Assembly (NCBI GenBank): GCA_026991065.1
Contig: JALXCG010000324.1
Coordinates: 1-20,990 of the forward strand
Direction of reading: 5' to 3'
Source of the DNA: Gemmatimonadota bacterium
GTDB taxonomy: Bacteria > GCA-2686955
DNA length: 20,990 bases
The position numbers and the translations under genes were made by a program. This document shows, in pieces, positions 1-7,353 of this stretch. The notes under the pieces are model-generated. The model saw only the letters and a list, made by a program, of their open reading frames with translations. It had not been told where the DNA came from and did no database searches. Position 1 is the first letter of the stretch. Every line of letters begins with the position of its first letter.

Positions 1-2
1 GG

Positions 3-674
3 GCGGGGGCGGCGCTGGTGGATGTGCAGGGCAGGCTGGTGGGATTGGTCGCGGGAACTCTACCGGCCGCGGGCGGGGAGTTCAGCAAGGCGGTGATCGC
101 GGTGGCGATCCCCCTGGCGCGAGCGCGGCGAGGCTTGGAGCGGATTGTCGCCGATGGGGGGCGAGTGGAGTATGGCTATCTCGGGGTGACCGCGGTGGAC
201 TGCGAGGAGCGGCCCCCCTGCGTGCGGGTGGCCGAAGTGGTTCCGGGAGGGCCGGCTGATCTCGCCGGCTTGCGCCCCAACGACGAGATTCTGCGGGTCA
301 ATGGTGTCGCGGTGCTTTCGGTGGATGGTCTCGCGGACCAGATCGTCTATTCTCCCGTGGGTGCTCATCTGCGGATGCGGGTGCGGCGCGCCGCCACGGT
401 GCATGATCTGGAGATTGTGCTGCAGAAGCGGTCCAGCGCGCCCGCGCAGGTGCGCGTCGTCGAGATGCGGCCCCGGGCGCGGAACGGGCCCGCGGAGGTG
501 GCTACCCACGCAGATGGGAGTGCGGCTCCCGCCGCGGGCCGGCCGGTGACGTCGCCGGCGTCGAAAGAGGCGGTTGGGGAGTCGGAGATGGCGGCGCTGC
601 AGGCGCGTTTGGCGGCGCTGGAGCGCGAGTTGGAGGAGATGCGAGTGGCTCTGGAATGGTGCGGGTCGGAGTGA
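3..674 (+). CDS. HtrA/DegP-like protein with PDZ domain, 5'-truncated, probable protease-dead
   Basis: The gene begins before the window; the reading frame is open from base 3. The first residues, AGAALVDVQGRLVGL, align with the GNSGGALVD block around the catalytic serine of HtrA/DegP S1C proteases. The serine position (bases 3-5, gcg) reads Ala. The following AIPLARARRGLERIVADGG and GYLGV match the link from protease to PDZ domain. A PDZ domain follows (bases about 174-430; PGGPADLAGLRPNDEILRVNG). The C-terminus has a low-complexity linker and a short coiled coil (ALQARLAALERELEEMR). HtrA proteins act on misfolded proteins in the periplasm; with Ser replaced this one would more likely be a chaperone, adaptor or scaffold. 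The upstream His and Asp of the triad cannot be seen. The stop overlaps the next gene, so the two are probably co-transcribed. Confidence 0.8.
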   Translation, partial: AGAALVDVQGRLVGLVAGTLPAAGGEFSKAVIAVAIPLARARRGLERIVADGGRVEYGYLGVTAVDCEERPPCVRVAEVVPGGPADLAGLRPNDEILRVNGVAVLSVDGLADQIVYSPVGAHLRMRVRRAATVHDLEIVLQKRSSAPAQVRVVEMRPRARNGPAEVATHADGSAAPAAGRPVTSPASKEAVGESEMAALQARLAALERELEEMRVALEWCGSE

Positions 675-1726
675 CGGCGCGGGGCTTGCGGGCGGCAACG
701 AACCGGCGGGTGCTGGGCACGGCGGTGGCGCTCTTGCTCGCCGCTTTCGCGGTCGGCTGCGACCGGGATCCGGCGCGGCGCGCGGCGATGATGCCGGAAC
801 AGACGGTGGTGGTGTTTGCCGACGGTCCCGACTGGGCCGTGGTGGAGGAGCCGCTGCGCGAACTCTTTGAGGAGGAGATCGAGACTCCGCAGAGTGAAAA
901 GCTGTATAACGTGCGCCACGAGAGGGTTGCCGATTTTGACTTTTTCAGTCAGTTCGGCATGATTCTGATCGTGGGCACGCAAGACCGCGTTGGCCAGGCG
1001 CTTGGGCTTCTCGGGCCGGCGCAGCGTGATCAGATTCTCGCCGCGGCGCGGCGCGATGAAGATCGGTGGCTGGTGACCGATCATGATCGTTGGGCGCATC
1101 CGCAGTTGGTGGGCGTGCTGACCGCGCCCAATCGGGTGCAGTTGGAGAGCCGCATTCGAGTGCGCGGAGCGGCCCTGCGCGCCACTTACGATGCGTTCGT
1201 GCACGATGTGGTCGCGGCGCGCATTCTGGCGCGCCGGCAGTCGGACGAGGAGCAGCGGATCGCCGCGGAAACCGGTATTGAGATGGCGATTCCGGCGCGC
1301 TGGTCGATTCGTGAGTATTCGCCGGAGGTGCCGCGTGTGGCGATCTGGAAACGCACCGCCAAGGAGGATCGGCAACTTCTGGTGCAAGCGTTTCCGGGGG
1401 CGTCGACGCTTGGCCTGCGGGAGCGCTGCCGGGTGTGGCGCAACCAAGTGGTCAGTGAAGCCTATGACGGAGACTGGGTGCGGGAGGAGGGGCTGGAGAC
1501 CAGCGATGCCACCTTCCACGGCCGGCCGGGGGTGCGCCTGCGCGGCTTGTGGGAAAATCAGGGGTATGTGATGGGGGGGCCGTTTGAAACCTGGTGCATA
1601 CCCGATCCCGAGTCGCGGCGGACGCTCCTGATCGACCTCTCGGTCTATGCTCCCGGAGAATCCAAGATGGAGGGGCTGCGGGAACTGCAGACCCTCGCCG
1701 ACCGGGTGCGTTGCAGCGCGCGCTGA
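656..1726 (+). CDS. DUF4837-like lipoprotein
   Basis: A 356-residue protein with a lipoprotein signal peptide: Arg-rich start, hydrophobic stretch TAVALLLAAFAVGC and a lipobox-like AVGC, giving lipidation at Cys35. The body resembles DUF4837: FDFFSQFGMILIVGTQD near residues 94-110 for the N-terminal half and RGLWENQGYVMGGPFETW near 297-314 followed by a YAPGESKM segment for the C-terminal half. The molecular function of the family is unknown; attachment to a membrane facing the periplasm is inferred from the lipobox. The ATG at 656 overlaps the upstream gene by 19 bases. An in-frame GTG at 671 forms a 4-base GTGA overlap with the upstream stop and is an equally good, translationally coupled start (351 residues). 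Family assignment is from remembered motifs. Confidence 0.75.
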   Translation: MVRVGVTARGLRAATNRRVLGTAVALLLAAFAVGCDRDPARRAAMMPEQTVVVFADGPDWAVVEEPLRELFEEEIETPQSEKLYNVRHERVADFDFFSQFGMILIVGTQDRVGQALGLLGPAQRDQILAAARRDEDRWLVTDHDRWAHPQLVGVLTAPNRVQLESRIRVRGAALRATYDAFVHDVVAARILARRQSDEEQRIAAETGIEMAIPARWSIREYSPEVPRVAIWKRTAKEDRQLLVQAFPGASTLGLRERCRVWRNQVVSEAYDGDWVREEGLETSDATFHGRPGVRLRGLWENQGYVMGGPFETWCIPDPESRRTLLIDLSVYAPGESKMEGLRELQTLADRVRCSAR

Positions 1727-1753
1727 CCGGTTGTGGCACGCGTTGACCGGTCG

Positions 1754-1794
1754 GACCCGGCAATGATAACCTGCCGGTCGCTTTCAATTGTTTT
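1754..1794 (+). terminator. Candidate rho-independent terminator after the DUF4837-like gene
   Basis: Arm 1754-1762 (GACCCGGCA) pairs with 1772-1779 (TGCCGGTC) as eight base pairs with one bulged C, around a 9-base loop. It is followed by a T-rich stretch, TTTCAATTGTTTT at 1782-1794. It begins 27 bases after the stop at 1726. The T tract is interrupted, so this is a moderate candidate. A weak sigma-70-like pair (TTGACC 1743-1748, GATAAC 1765-1770, spacer 16) overlaps it and could instead be an aroB promoter. Confidence 0.45.
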
Positions 1795-1916
1795 CCGTCG
1801 GTGAAGGGGTGAAGCCCGCCCGTCGTGAGTGTTTGCCGTCCCGCCCGCCGCGTTGCGGGTAGTTTTGCCCCAGGTGCCTTCTCCGACCGGTGCGGGGGCA
1901 TCGGCCAAGATTGCTT

Positions 1917-3074
1917 ATGCCAGACGCCATGCCCCTGATTCACAGCGAATTGCCCTCCCGCATCCATGTTGGCAGGAGGTTGGTTGCGCGTGTCGGTGAG
2001 CTGCTTCGCGCCGACGGCCATCGTGGCAACCGGGCGGTCGTACTCAGCGGGCAGTCGGCCCGGCGCCTCTATGGGAATGCGGTTGTCTCCAGTCTGCGCG
2101 GCGCGGGTTATCAAGTCACGACGCTGCCTTTGCCGTCGGGCGAGGGCGCCAAGGATCTGGCGGTCGCCGCCCGCATCTTCCAGGAGTTGGCGGCACGCCG
2201 CGTCGATCGTTCCGCGGTTCTGATCGGTCTGGGGGGCGGGGTGGTGACCGATCTGGCCGGCTATGTGGCGGCCAACTATCTGCGCGGTCTTTCGCTGGCC
2301 CAGGTGCCCACGACTCTGCTGGCGCAGGTGGATGCCTCGGTGGGCGGAAAATGCGCCCTGAACGTTGCTCCGGGAAAGAACAACGTCGGTGCGATTCACC
2401 ACCCCTGCACCGTGGTGGTCGACCCCGATACCCTCTCTTCGCTGGATGATTCCCGTCTTGCCGGTGGTTTTGCGGAGGCGGTCAAGTTCGGCGCGGTTCT
2501 CAGTGGGGCCTATTTGGCGCTCCTGGAGCGCGATGCCGAAGCACTCCTGGCACGTGTGCCGGTGGCGCTCGACGCGATCATCGAGGACGCGCTGGAACTC
2601 AAGACCCGGTTGCTGCTGCGCGATCTGAACGACGAGGGGGAGCAGGAGCTTCTTCTTTTCGGCCACACGCTTGCCGGGGCGCTCGAGGTTCTGCTCTTTC
2701 CCGAGGGGCCCACCCACGGGGAAGCGGTCGCGATCGGGATCTCTTTTGCCGGGCACCTGGCCGCGGTCAGCGGCTTCGCCGACCCCCTAACCGGGGAGCG
2801 CTTGCGTGAACTCTTGCGCCGCTTCGGGTTGCCGACGGCCCTGCCGCCCGTCTCCGCGGAGCGGGTCGTTGCCGCCATGCGCTACGACAAGAAAGTTCGC
2901 GATGGCCGGGCGCGTTTCGTTCTGGTGCGGCGGCCCGGATGGGCGGAGATCTGCGATCGGATCGAGCCCGCCGCGGTGCTGGAGGCTTTGCGCCGAACGC
3001 AGGAGGAGCCGCTCGCCCCGGTGCGTTCGGTATCGGCGGCGTTCCACCCATCCCCTTCCAAGGTGGTCGGTTGA
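1917..3074 (+). CDS. aroB: 3-dehydroquinate synthase (AroB) family, atypical active site
   Basis: A 385-residue member of the dehydroquinate synthase family, which converts DAHP to 3-dehydroquinate in the shikimate pathway using NAD and a divalent metal in the cytosol. Visible motifs: GLGGGVVTDLAGYVAANYLRG (NAD binding), PTTLLAQVDASVGGK, PGKNNVGAIHHP, FAEAVKFG, HGEAV and DKKVRDG. Likely metal ligands are Glu187, His250 and His267. The usual GxRxxLNxGHTxGHAxE block reads GEQELLLFGHTLAGALE, so the expected Arg, Asn and second His are Gln243, Leu247 and Gly254, and an upstream Glu is Asp239. The enzyme may be divergent or have another sugar-phosphate cyclase substrate. Start: ATG at 1917; ATG 1929 and GTG 1890 are alternatives and none has a strong ribosome site. 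The stop overlaps the next ATG by one base (TGATG). Confidence 0.88.
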   Translation: MPDAMPLIHSELPSRIHVGRRLVARVGELLRADGHRGNRAVVLSGQSARRLYGNAVVSSLRGAGYQVTTLPLPSGEGAKDLAVAARIFQELAARRVDRSAVLIGLGGGVVTDLAGYVAANYLRGLSLAQVPTTLLAQVDASVGGKCALNVAPGKNNVGAIHHPCTVVVDPDTLSSLDDSRLAGGFAEAVKFGAVLSGAYLALLERDAEALLARVPVALDAIIEDALELKTRLLLRDLNDEGEQELLLFGHTLAGALEVLLFPEGPTHGEAVAIGISFAGHLAAVSGFADPLTGERLRELLRRFGLPTALPPVSAERVVAAMRYDKKVRDGRARFVLVRRPGWAEICDRIEPAAVLEALRRTQEEPLAPVRSVSAAFHPSPSKVVG

Positions 3075-3970
3075 TGCTGCGCGCACCATGGGGACGGGCC
3101 CGCGATGCGTTGGCTCTGTTGGATGCCGGCGATATCGAGGCGGCTCGGCGGGCCCTGGAAGCAGTGACGGTTGATTGGCCGAACTACGCGACCGGGCACA
3201 AGCTCCTGGCCTTGCTGCTGCTGGACATGGGCGATTCGGAATCTGCCCGGCACTCGTTGGAGCGTGCCCTCCAACTCGATCCCGCCGACGCTTCCGCCCT
3301 GCATGCCATGACGGTTGCTCATCAGCGCCTGGGCGATCTGGAAGGTGCCCGCCGAACCTCTGCGCTTTTGCGGCGGCTGCGGCCCTTTGATGAATCGGTC
3401 CTGGCGCTCTGTGACGCGGTCGGCGCCGAACCGGTGCCGACTCCCAGGCTGGAAGATGCCACCGCTGAAGAGGCGCGCCTGCGGATCGCCCAGGGGGCAC
3501 GCGCGGTGGAAGAGGTGCTCGGGCCGATCGACATGGGAACCGGCGATCAACTCCCGCCCGCGCTTCAGGCCCCGGCCACGGGGCCTCCGCGCAACGCGTT
3601 GGGAGCAGCGTCCGGGCAGAGCGGCCGGGACGACGCCGATGAACTCTCCCCGGTTTGGGGGCGATCCGCTCCCGGTTTGCCGCGCGTCGACACGGTGGAA
3701 TCGGCACCCCGGCCGGCGGAGTCCGCTACAATGCCCGATCGGGCGGAAGCTGCTTCGCCGCCGGCTCGAACTCTTGCGGATGAGTTGGCTGCCCGTTCCG
3801 CTCCACCGATCGAAACCGTGACCATTGCAGATATCTATGTAGAACAGGGTCTGTATCAGCAAGCGATGCAGATCTACAAGAAACACCAGGAGTTCCGACC
3901 GGGTGATGAGTCGCTGGCGAAGCGCATCCGAGAACTCGAAGAAAAGATCACCCAGGAAGACGTCGATTGA
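3074..3970 (+). CDS. Tetratricopeptide-repeat protein
   Basis: A 298-residue cytosolic protein without signal peptide or membrane segment. Residues about 8-115 form TPR-like helical repeats (ALALLDAGDIEAARRALEAV, LLLLDMGDSESARHSLERAL, HQRLGDLEGARRTSALLRRL). A long Pro/Ala/Gly-rich linker (about 120-240) follows. A last TPR unit near 249-280 (IADIYVEQGLYQQAMQIYKK) ends in a charged helix, RIRELEEKI. TPRs are protein-binding scaffolds; no partner can be read from the sequence. It is translationally coupled to aroB through TGATG and lies 64 bases before efp. The last-repeat-plus-RIREL arrangement is a common bacterial type of unassigned function. Confidence 0.85.
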   Translation: MLRAPWGRARDALALLDAGDIEAARRALEAVTVDWPNYATGHKLLALLLLDMGDSESARHSLERALQLDPADASALHAMTVAHQRLGDLEGARRTSALLRRLRPFDESVLALCDAVGAEPVPTPRLEDATAEEARLRIAQGARAVEEVLGPIDMGTGDQLPPALQAPATGPPRNALGAASGQSGRDDADELSPVWGRSAPGLPRVDTVESAPRPAESATMPDRAEAASPPARTLADELAARSAPPIETVTIADIYVEQGLYQQAMQIYKKHQEFRPGDESLAKRIRELEEKITQEDVD

Positions 3971-4034
3971 CTCATCAGGGCAACCGGACCGATTCCACCC
4001 AGATGAGAGTTTCCCAGCCCAGGAGAATGTATTA

Positions 4035-4598
4035 ATGGCATCCACATCCGATTTCCGGAACGGGTTCGTTCTGGAATTCAAGAACGGTTACTACGCCATC
4101 GTCGAGTTTCAGCACGTGAAGCCCGGCAAGGGCGGCGCGTTCGTTCGCACCAAGCTCAAGAATGTCGAAACCGGCGCGGTGATCGACCATACTTTTCGCG
4201 CCGGCGAGTCGGTGACCGAGGTCCGTCTTGATCGCAAGAAGTTCCAGTATCTTTATGAGGACGGCGGGCTTTACTACTGCATGGACGAAGAGACCTATGA
4301 GCAGATCCCGGTCAACGCGACCGCTTTCGGTTCGGCGACCGAGTTCCTGGTCGAGAATCTGAGCATCACGCTCTTGCTCCATGGCGACCAGGTGCTGCTC
4401 GCGGAACTGCCCAATTTTGTCGAGGCCGAGGTCATACGCACCGATCCAGGTGTGCGCGGAGACACGGCATCCGGCGGCACCAAGCCCGCCACGATCGCCT
4501 CCGGCGCCACGATCAATGTTCCTCTCTTCATTAACGAAGGGGATGTGATTCGCGTCGATACCAGAACCCGGGCCTACATGGAGCGCGTCTCCTCCTGA
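4035..4598 (+). CDS. efp: Elongation factor P
   Basis: A 187-residue EF-P, the usual length. It binds between the P and E sites of the ribosome and relieves stalling at polyproline. Three beta-barrel domains are recognisable: the N-terminal KOW-like domain with loop VKPGKGGAFVRTK (residues 29-40), a middle OB domain (YLYEDGGLYYCMD) and a C-terminal OB domain ending GDVIRVDTRTRAYMERV. The tip residue that is modified in other species is Lys32 here, as in E. coli- and Bacillus-type EF-P and unlike the Arg type; no modification enzyme lies in the window. The start at ATG 4035 is supported by AGGAGA at 4021-4026. The order efp-accB-accC is widespread in bacteria. Confidence 0.97.
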   Translation: MASTSDFRNGFVLEFKNGYYAIVEFQHVKPGKGGAFVRTKLKNVETGAVIDHTFRAGESVTEVRLDRKKFQYLYEDGGLYYCMDEETYEQIPVNATAFGSATEFLVENLSITLLLHGDQVLLAELPNFVEAEVIRTDPGVRGDTASGGTKPATIASGATINVPLFINEGDVIRVDTRTRAYMERVSS

Positions 4599-4615
4599 GC
4601 CCGACCGGAGTTTCC

Positions 4616-5152
4616 ATGAGAATCGAAGAAATCCGTCGCCTCATCGACATGGTGCAGGGCAGCGACGTAGACGAGGTCGAAGTTACCCGTTGGTGGGTCC
4701 ACCGCGTGCGCGTGACTCGCCGTGCCCCCCGGGCCGTGGTCGATGGCCAGACACAGGTCTATGCGGTGCCGCCGGCGGCTCCCGTGGCAGCCGCGCCGGT
4801 TGCGGCCCCGGCGCCAAGCGTGGCTCCCCCGGATCAGGGTGTGGTGGCTCCGGCGGCGACCCCGGCGCCGGCCACTGCTCCCGCCGTCGAAGAGGCGGAG
4901 CAGGAGCAGGAGGGCCTGACCATCAACTCCCCCATTGTCGGCACGTTCTACGTGGCGCCTTCCCCGGGCGCGGAGCCGTTTGTGCAGGTAGGCGATCATG
5001 TGACGCGCGGCAAGACGGTGTGCATTGTCGAGGCGATGAAGATCATGAATGAGATCGAAGCCGAACAGGATGGCGTAATCATCGAGCGCCTGGTGGATGA
5101 CGCGGAGCCGGTCGAGTTCGGACAGCCGCTCTTCAAGATCCGTCCGAGCTGA
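4616..5152 (+). CDS. accB: Biotin carboxyl carrier protein of acetyl-CoA carboxylase
   Basis: A 178-residue BCCP, the mobile biotin carrier of acetyl-CoA carboxylase, which makes malonyl-CoA for fatty-acid synthesis. The N-terminal helix (IEEIRRLIDMVQGSDVDEVEV) is followed by a Pro/Ala-rich swinging linker (about 52-92). The biotinyl domain (about 100-178) contains the signature EAMKIMNEIEAE with the biotinylated Lys142. The start at ATG 4616 has GGAG at 4607-4610. The gap to efp is 17 bases, indicating one operon. accC follows after 114 bases that contain a possible attenuator hairpin. Confidence 0.97.
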   Translation: MRIEEIRRLIDMVQGSDVDEVEVTRWWVHRVRVTRRAPRAVVDGQTQVYAVPPAAPVAAAPVAAPAPSVAPPDQGVVAPAATPAPATAPAVEEAEQEQEGLTINSPIVGTFYVAPSPGAEPFVQVGDHVTRGKTVCIVEAMKIMNEIEAEQDGVIIERLVDDAEPVEFGQPLFKIRPS

Positions 5153-5192
5153 GGGGCTGCGAAGAGATCACCGCCGGTTTCGCATACCGGTA

Positions 5193-5217
5193 GCCGCACC
5201 GATGCGGCCCTCCTTTT
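5193..5217 (+). terminator. Weak terminator-like hairpin between accB and accC
   Basis: Six-base arms GCCGCA (5193-5198) and TGCGGC (5203-5208) around the tetraloop CCGA are followed by CCTCCTTTT. The T run is short and offset from the stem, so partial termination or attenuation is more likely than full termination. A second small hairpin, CCGGT/ACCGG, lies just upstream around 5174-5190. Confidence 0.3.
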
Positions 5218-5266
5218 CACCGGTTCCAAGCGTGCTTGCGGGCGCTTGACCTGGAGTGATTCGACC

Positions 5267-6607
5267 ATGTTTGGCAAAGTTCTGATCGCCAACCGCGGCG
5301 AGATTGCGCTGCGCGTTATCCGCGCCTGCAAAGAGTTGGGGATCGAGACCGTCGCGGTTCATTCCGAGGCGGATCTGGAGTCCCTGCATGTGCGCATGGC
5401 GGATGAGCACGTGTGTATCGGTCCGGCAGCGTCGGCCCAGAGCTACCTGGTAAAGGAGCAGGTGATCGCCGCGGCGGAGATCACCAATGCCGAGGCGATT
5501 CATCCCGGCTACGGTTTCATGGCGGAGAATGCGGAATTCGCGGAAGCGTGTCATGCGTCCGGGCTGGTGTTCATCGGGCCCAAGCCGGAGATCATTCAGG
5601 GCATGGGCGATAAGGTGCAGGCCCGCAAGCGGATGGTCGCCGCCGGTGTCCCGGTGGTCCCGGGGAGCGATGGGCCGGTCGGGAGTGTCGAGGAAGCTCT
5701 GCAGGTCGCGAAAGAGACCGGGTTTCCCGTCATCGTGAAGGCTTCGGCCGGCGGTGGCGGGCGCGGTATGCGCGTCGCGCGCAGCTCCAAGGAACTGAAG
5801 AGCGCGTTTGAGATGGCGCGCGCCGAGGCCAGCGTTGCGTTCAGCTCCGACGTGGTCTACATCGAGCGTTTTGTCGAGAAGCCGCGGCATGTCGAGATCC
5901 AGATCATGGGCGATCAGCATGGCCACGTGGTCCACCTGGGAGAGCGCGATTGCTCGCTTCAGCGCCGGCATCAGAAGCTGCTTGAGGAGTCACCCTCGCC
6001 CGCGGTTGACGACGATCTGAGGCGGCGCATGGGAGAGGCCGCGGTGCGCGGAGCGGAGGCGATCGGTTATGACTCCGCCGGCACGGTGGAGTTTCTGCTG
6101 GCGCCGGATGGCGAGTTCTACTTCATGGAGATGAACACCCGCATTCAGGTGGAGCACCCGGTCACCGAGGCGGTAACCGGCTACGACCTGATCAAGGAGC
6201 AGATTGCCGTCGCCGCCGGAGAGAAGCTGAGCTTCCGGCAAGAGGAGGTGGCCATTCGCGGGCACGCGATCGAATGCCGGATCAATGCGGAGTCGCCGGA
6301 GCACGGTTTCCGTCCGACGCCCGGAGTCGTGGAGTTGGTCTACTTCCCCGGAGGCCCGGGGATTCGCATCGATTCACACATCTATCCCGGTTTTGTCGTC
6401 AGCCCGCACTACGACTCCATGATCGCGAAGGTGATCGCCCATGGCGCCACGCGGGACGAGGCGATCGCGCGCATGCAGCGGGCTCTCGAAGAACTGATTA
6501 TCGAGGGTGTGCCCACCACCACTCCCTTTCACCGCGCGGTCTTGGCCAGCCGGCCGTTTCAGCGGGGCGAGATCCACACCGGCTTTATCGAAGGTTTCGA
6601 GTGGTAG
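5267..6607 (+). CDS. accC: Biotin carboxylase subunit of acetyl-CoA carboxylase
   Basis: A 446-residue protein matching AccC length. It uses ATP and bicarbonate to carboxylate biotin on AccB. The N-terminal domain starts [20 protein letters not shown]. The ATP-grasp region has Lys158 followed by the Gly-rich loop [10 protein letters not shown], the block [12 protein letters not shown] and the catalytic segment [15 protein letters not shown] (289-303) with Arg292 and Glu296. The C-terminal domain runs from [11 protein letters not shown] to the end. No biotinyl or carboxyltransferase domain is fused, so this is the free bacterial subunit. The start at ATG 5267 has GGAG at 5253-5256. The end overlaps thiE by seven bases. 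Confidence 0.97.
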   Translation: MFGKVLIANRGEIALRVIRACKELGIETVAVHSEADLESLHVRMADEHVCIGPAASAQSYLVKEQVIAAAEITNAEAIHPGYGFMAENAEFAEACHASGLVFIGPKPEIIQGMGDKVQARKRMVAAGVPVVPGSDGPVGSVEEALQVAKETGFPVIVKASAGGGGRGMRVARSSKELKSAFEMARAEASVAFSSDVVYIERFVEKPRHVEIQIMGDQHGHVVHLGERDCSLQRRHQKLLEESPSPAVDDDLRRRMGEAAVRGAEAIGYDSAGTVEFLLAPDGEFYFMEMNTRIQVEHPVTEAVTGYDLIKEQIAVAAGEKLSFRQEEVAIRGHAIECRINAESPEHGFRPTPGVVELVYFPGGPGIRIDSHIYPGFVVSPHYDSMIAKVIAHGATRDEAIARMQRALEELIIEGVPTTTPFHRAVLASRPFQRGEIHTGFIEGFEW

Positions 6608-7245
6608 CCCGGTCTCTGCATCAGCGGTTGCGCCTCTACCTGATCACTCCGGAGGACGCCTGTTCCCGGCCGCGCTATGAAGATGTTCTGCGCGGCTCCC
6701 TGGCCGGCGGCGTGGGCGCGGTGCAACTGCGCTTGAAGGAACAGCCGGTTCGGGTGTTGCTGGATTTCGGCCGGCGCCTGCGGGCGGTCGCGGCGGAGTT
6801 CGGGGCTCTCTTCATTGTCAATGACCGCGTGGATGTTGCGCTTGCACTCGGCGCCGACGGCGTCCACCTGGGCGACGAGGATCTACCGGTGGCCACAGTT
6901 CGGGCGCTGGCGCCGGAGATCCTGATCGGGGCAACCGTGCGCAATCCGGAGCAGGCACGGGCCGCACTCGCCGCCGGTGCCTCCTACCTGGGTTGCGGCG
7001 CGGTCTTCCCGTCGGCGACCAAGAGCCAGGTGCCGGTAGCGGGGCTGAAGACTCTGGCGGCGGTGGCGGCCGCGGTTCCCGATCTGCCGGTTGTCGGCAT
7101 CGGCGGTATCGGGTCGGACTCGCTGCCCGCCGTGCTCGGCTGCGGTGCCGCGGGCGTGGCGGCGATTGCCGCTTTTGATGCCCCCGACCGGAAGTCCGCC
7201 GAGGCCCGCGCGAGAGCGTTCCTGCGCTCTCGACCCCCTTCCTGA
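6601..7245 (+). CDS. thiE: Thiamine-phosphate synthase
   Basis: A 214-residue TIM-barrel protein that joins HMP-pyrophosphate and thiazole phosphate to thiamine phosphate. Motifs: VQLRLKE (Arg and Lys of the usual QLREK), [38 protein letters not shown] (phosphate-binding TxTK-like loop) and PVVGIGGI. The usual GVSTHxxxE segment reads [10 protein letters not shown], a mild departure that leaves a TenI-like role possible. The GTG start at 6601 overlaps the accC stop and has AAGG at 6591-6594. No other thiamine gene lies nearby, so pairing with accC looks like operon convenience rather than a pathway cluster. Confidence 0.87.
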   Translation: MVARSLHQRLRLYLITPEDACSRPRYEDVLRGSLAGGVGAVQLRLKEQPVRVLLDFGRRLRAVAAEFGALFIVNDRVDVALALGADGVHLGDEDLPVATVRALAPEILIGATVRNPEQARAALAAGASYLGCGAVFPSATKSQVPVAGLKTLAAVAAAVPDLPVVGIGGIGSDSLPAVLGCGAAGVAAIAAFDAPDRKSAEARARAFLRSRPPS

Positions 7246-7317
7246 ACCGAGCCATTCAGCCGCGCGCGGTGATGGACAAACCGTCCGCCGGCAGGGGAGT
7301 CCGGACGCCGCGGCAGA

Positions 7318-7346
7318 TTGACCCCGCCGTGGCAGGAGGCTAGTGT
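7318..7346 (+). promoter_or_regulatory. Candidate sigma-70 promoter for ftsK, possibly leaderless
   Basis: TTGACC (7318-7323) and TAGTGT (7341-7346) are separated by exactly 17 bases. The -10 element ends seven bases before the ftsK ATG at 7354, so the predicted transcript would start at or one base before the start codon. The AGGAGG at 7334-7339 is 14 bases from the ATG, which is too far for a normal ribosome site, and lies inside the spacer. The -10 match is only three of six. Confidence 0.35.
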
Positions 7347-7353
7347 AGGCAGC

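Noticed and set aside
1734-1748. A second sigma-54 promoter in front of aroB (TGGCACG)
   Set aside because: The -24 half is perfect, but the -12 position reads GACC instead of TTGC at the required spacing.
1452-2756. A 434-codon minus-strand frame across the lipoprotein gene and aroB
   Set aside because: Its translation is Arg/Pro/Gln-rich with no recognisable domain, while the plus strand encodes clear families there.
7334-7339. AGGAGG as ribosome site of ftsK
   Set aside because: It is 14 bases from the ATG and no in-frame start codon lies at the right spacing.
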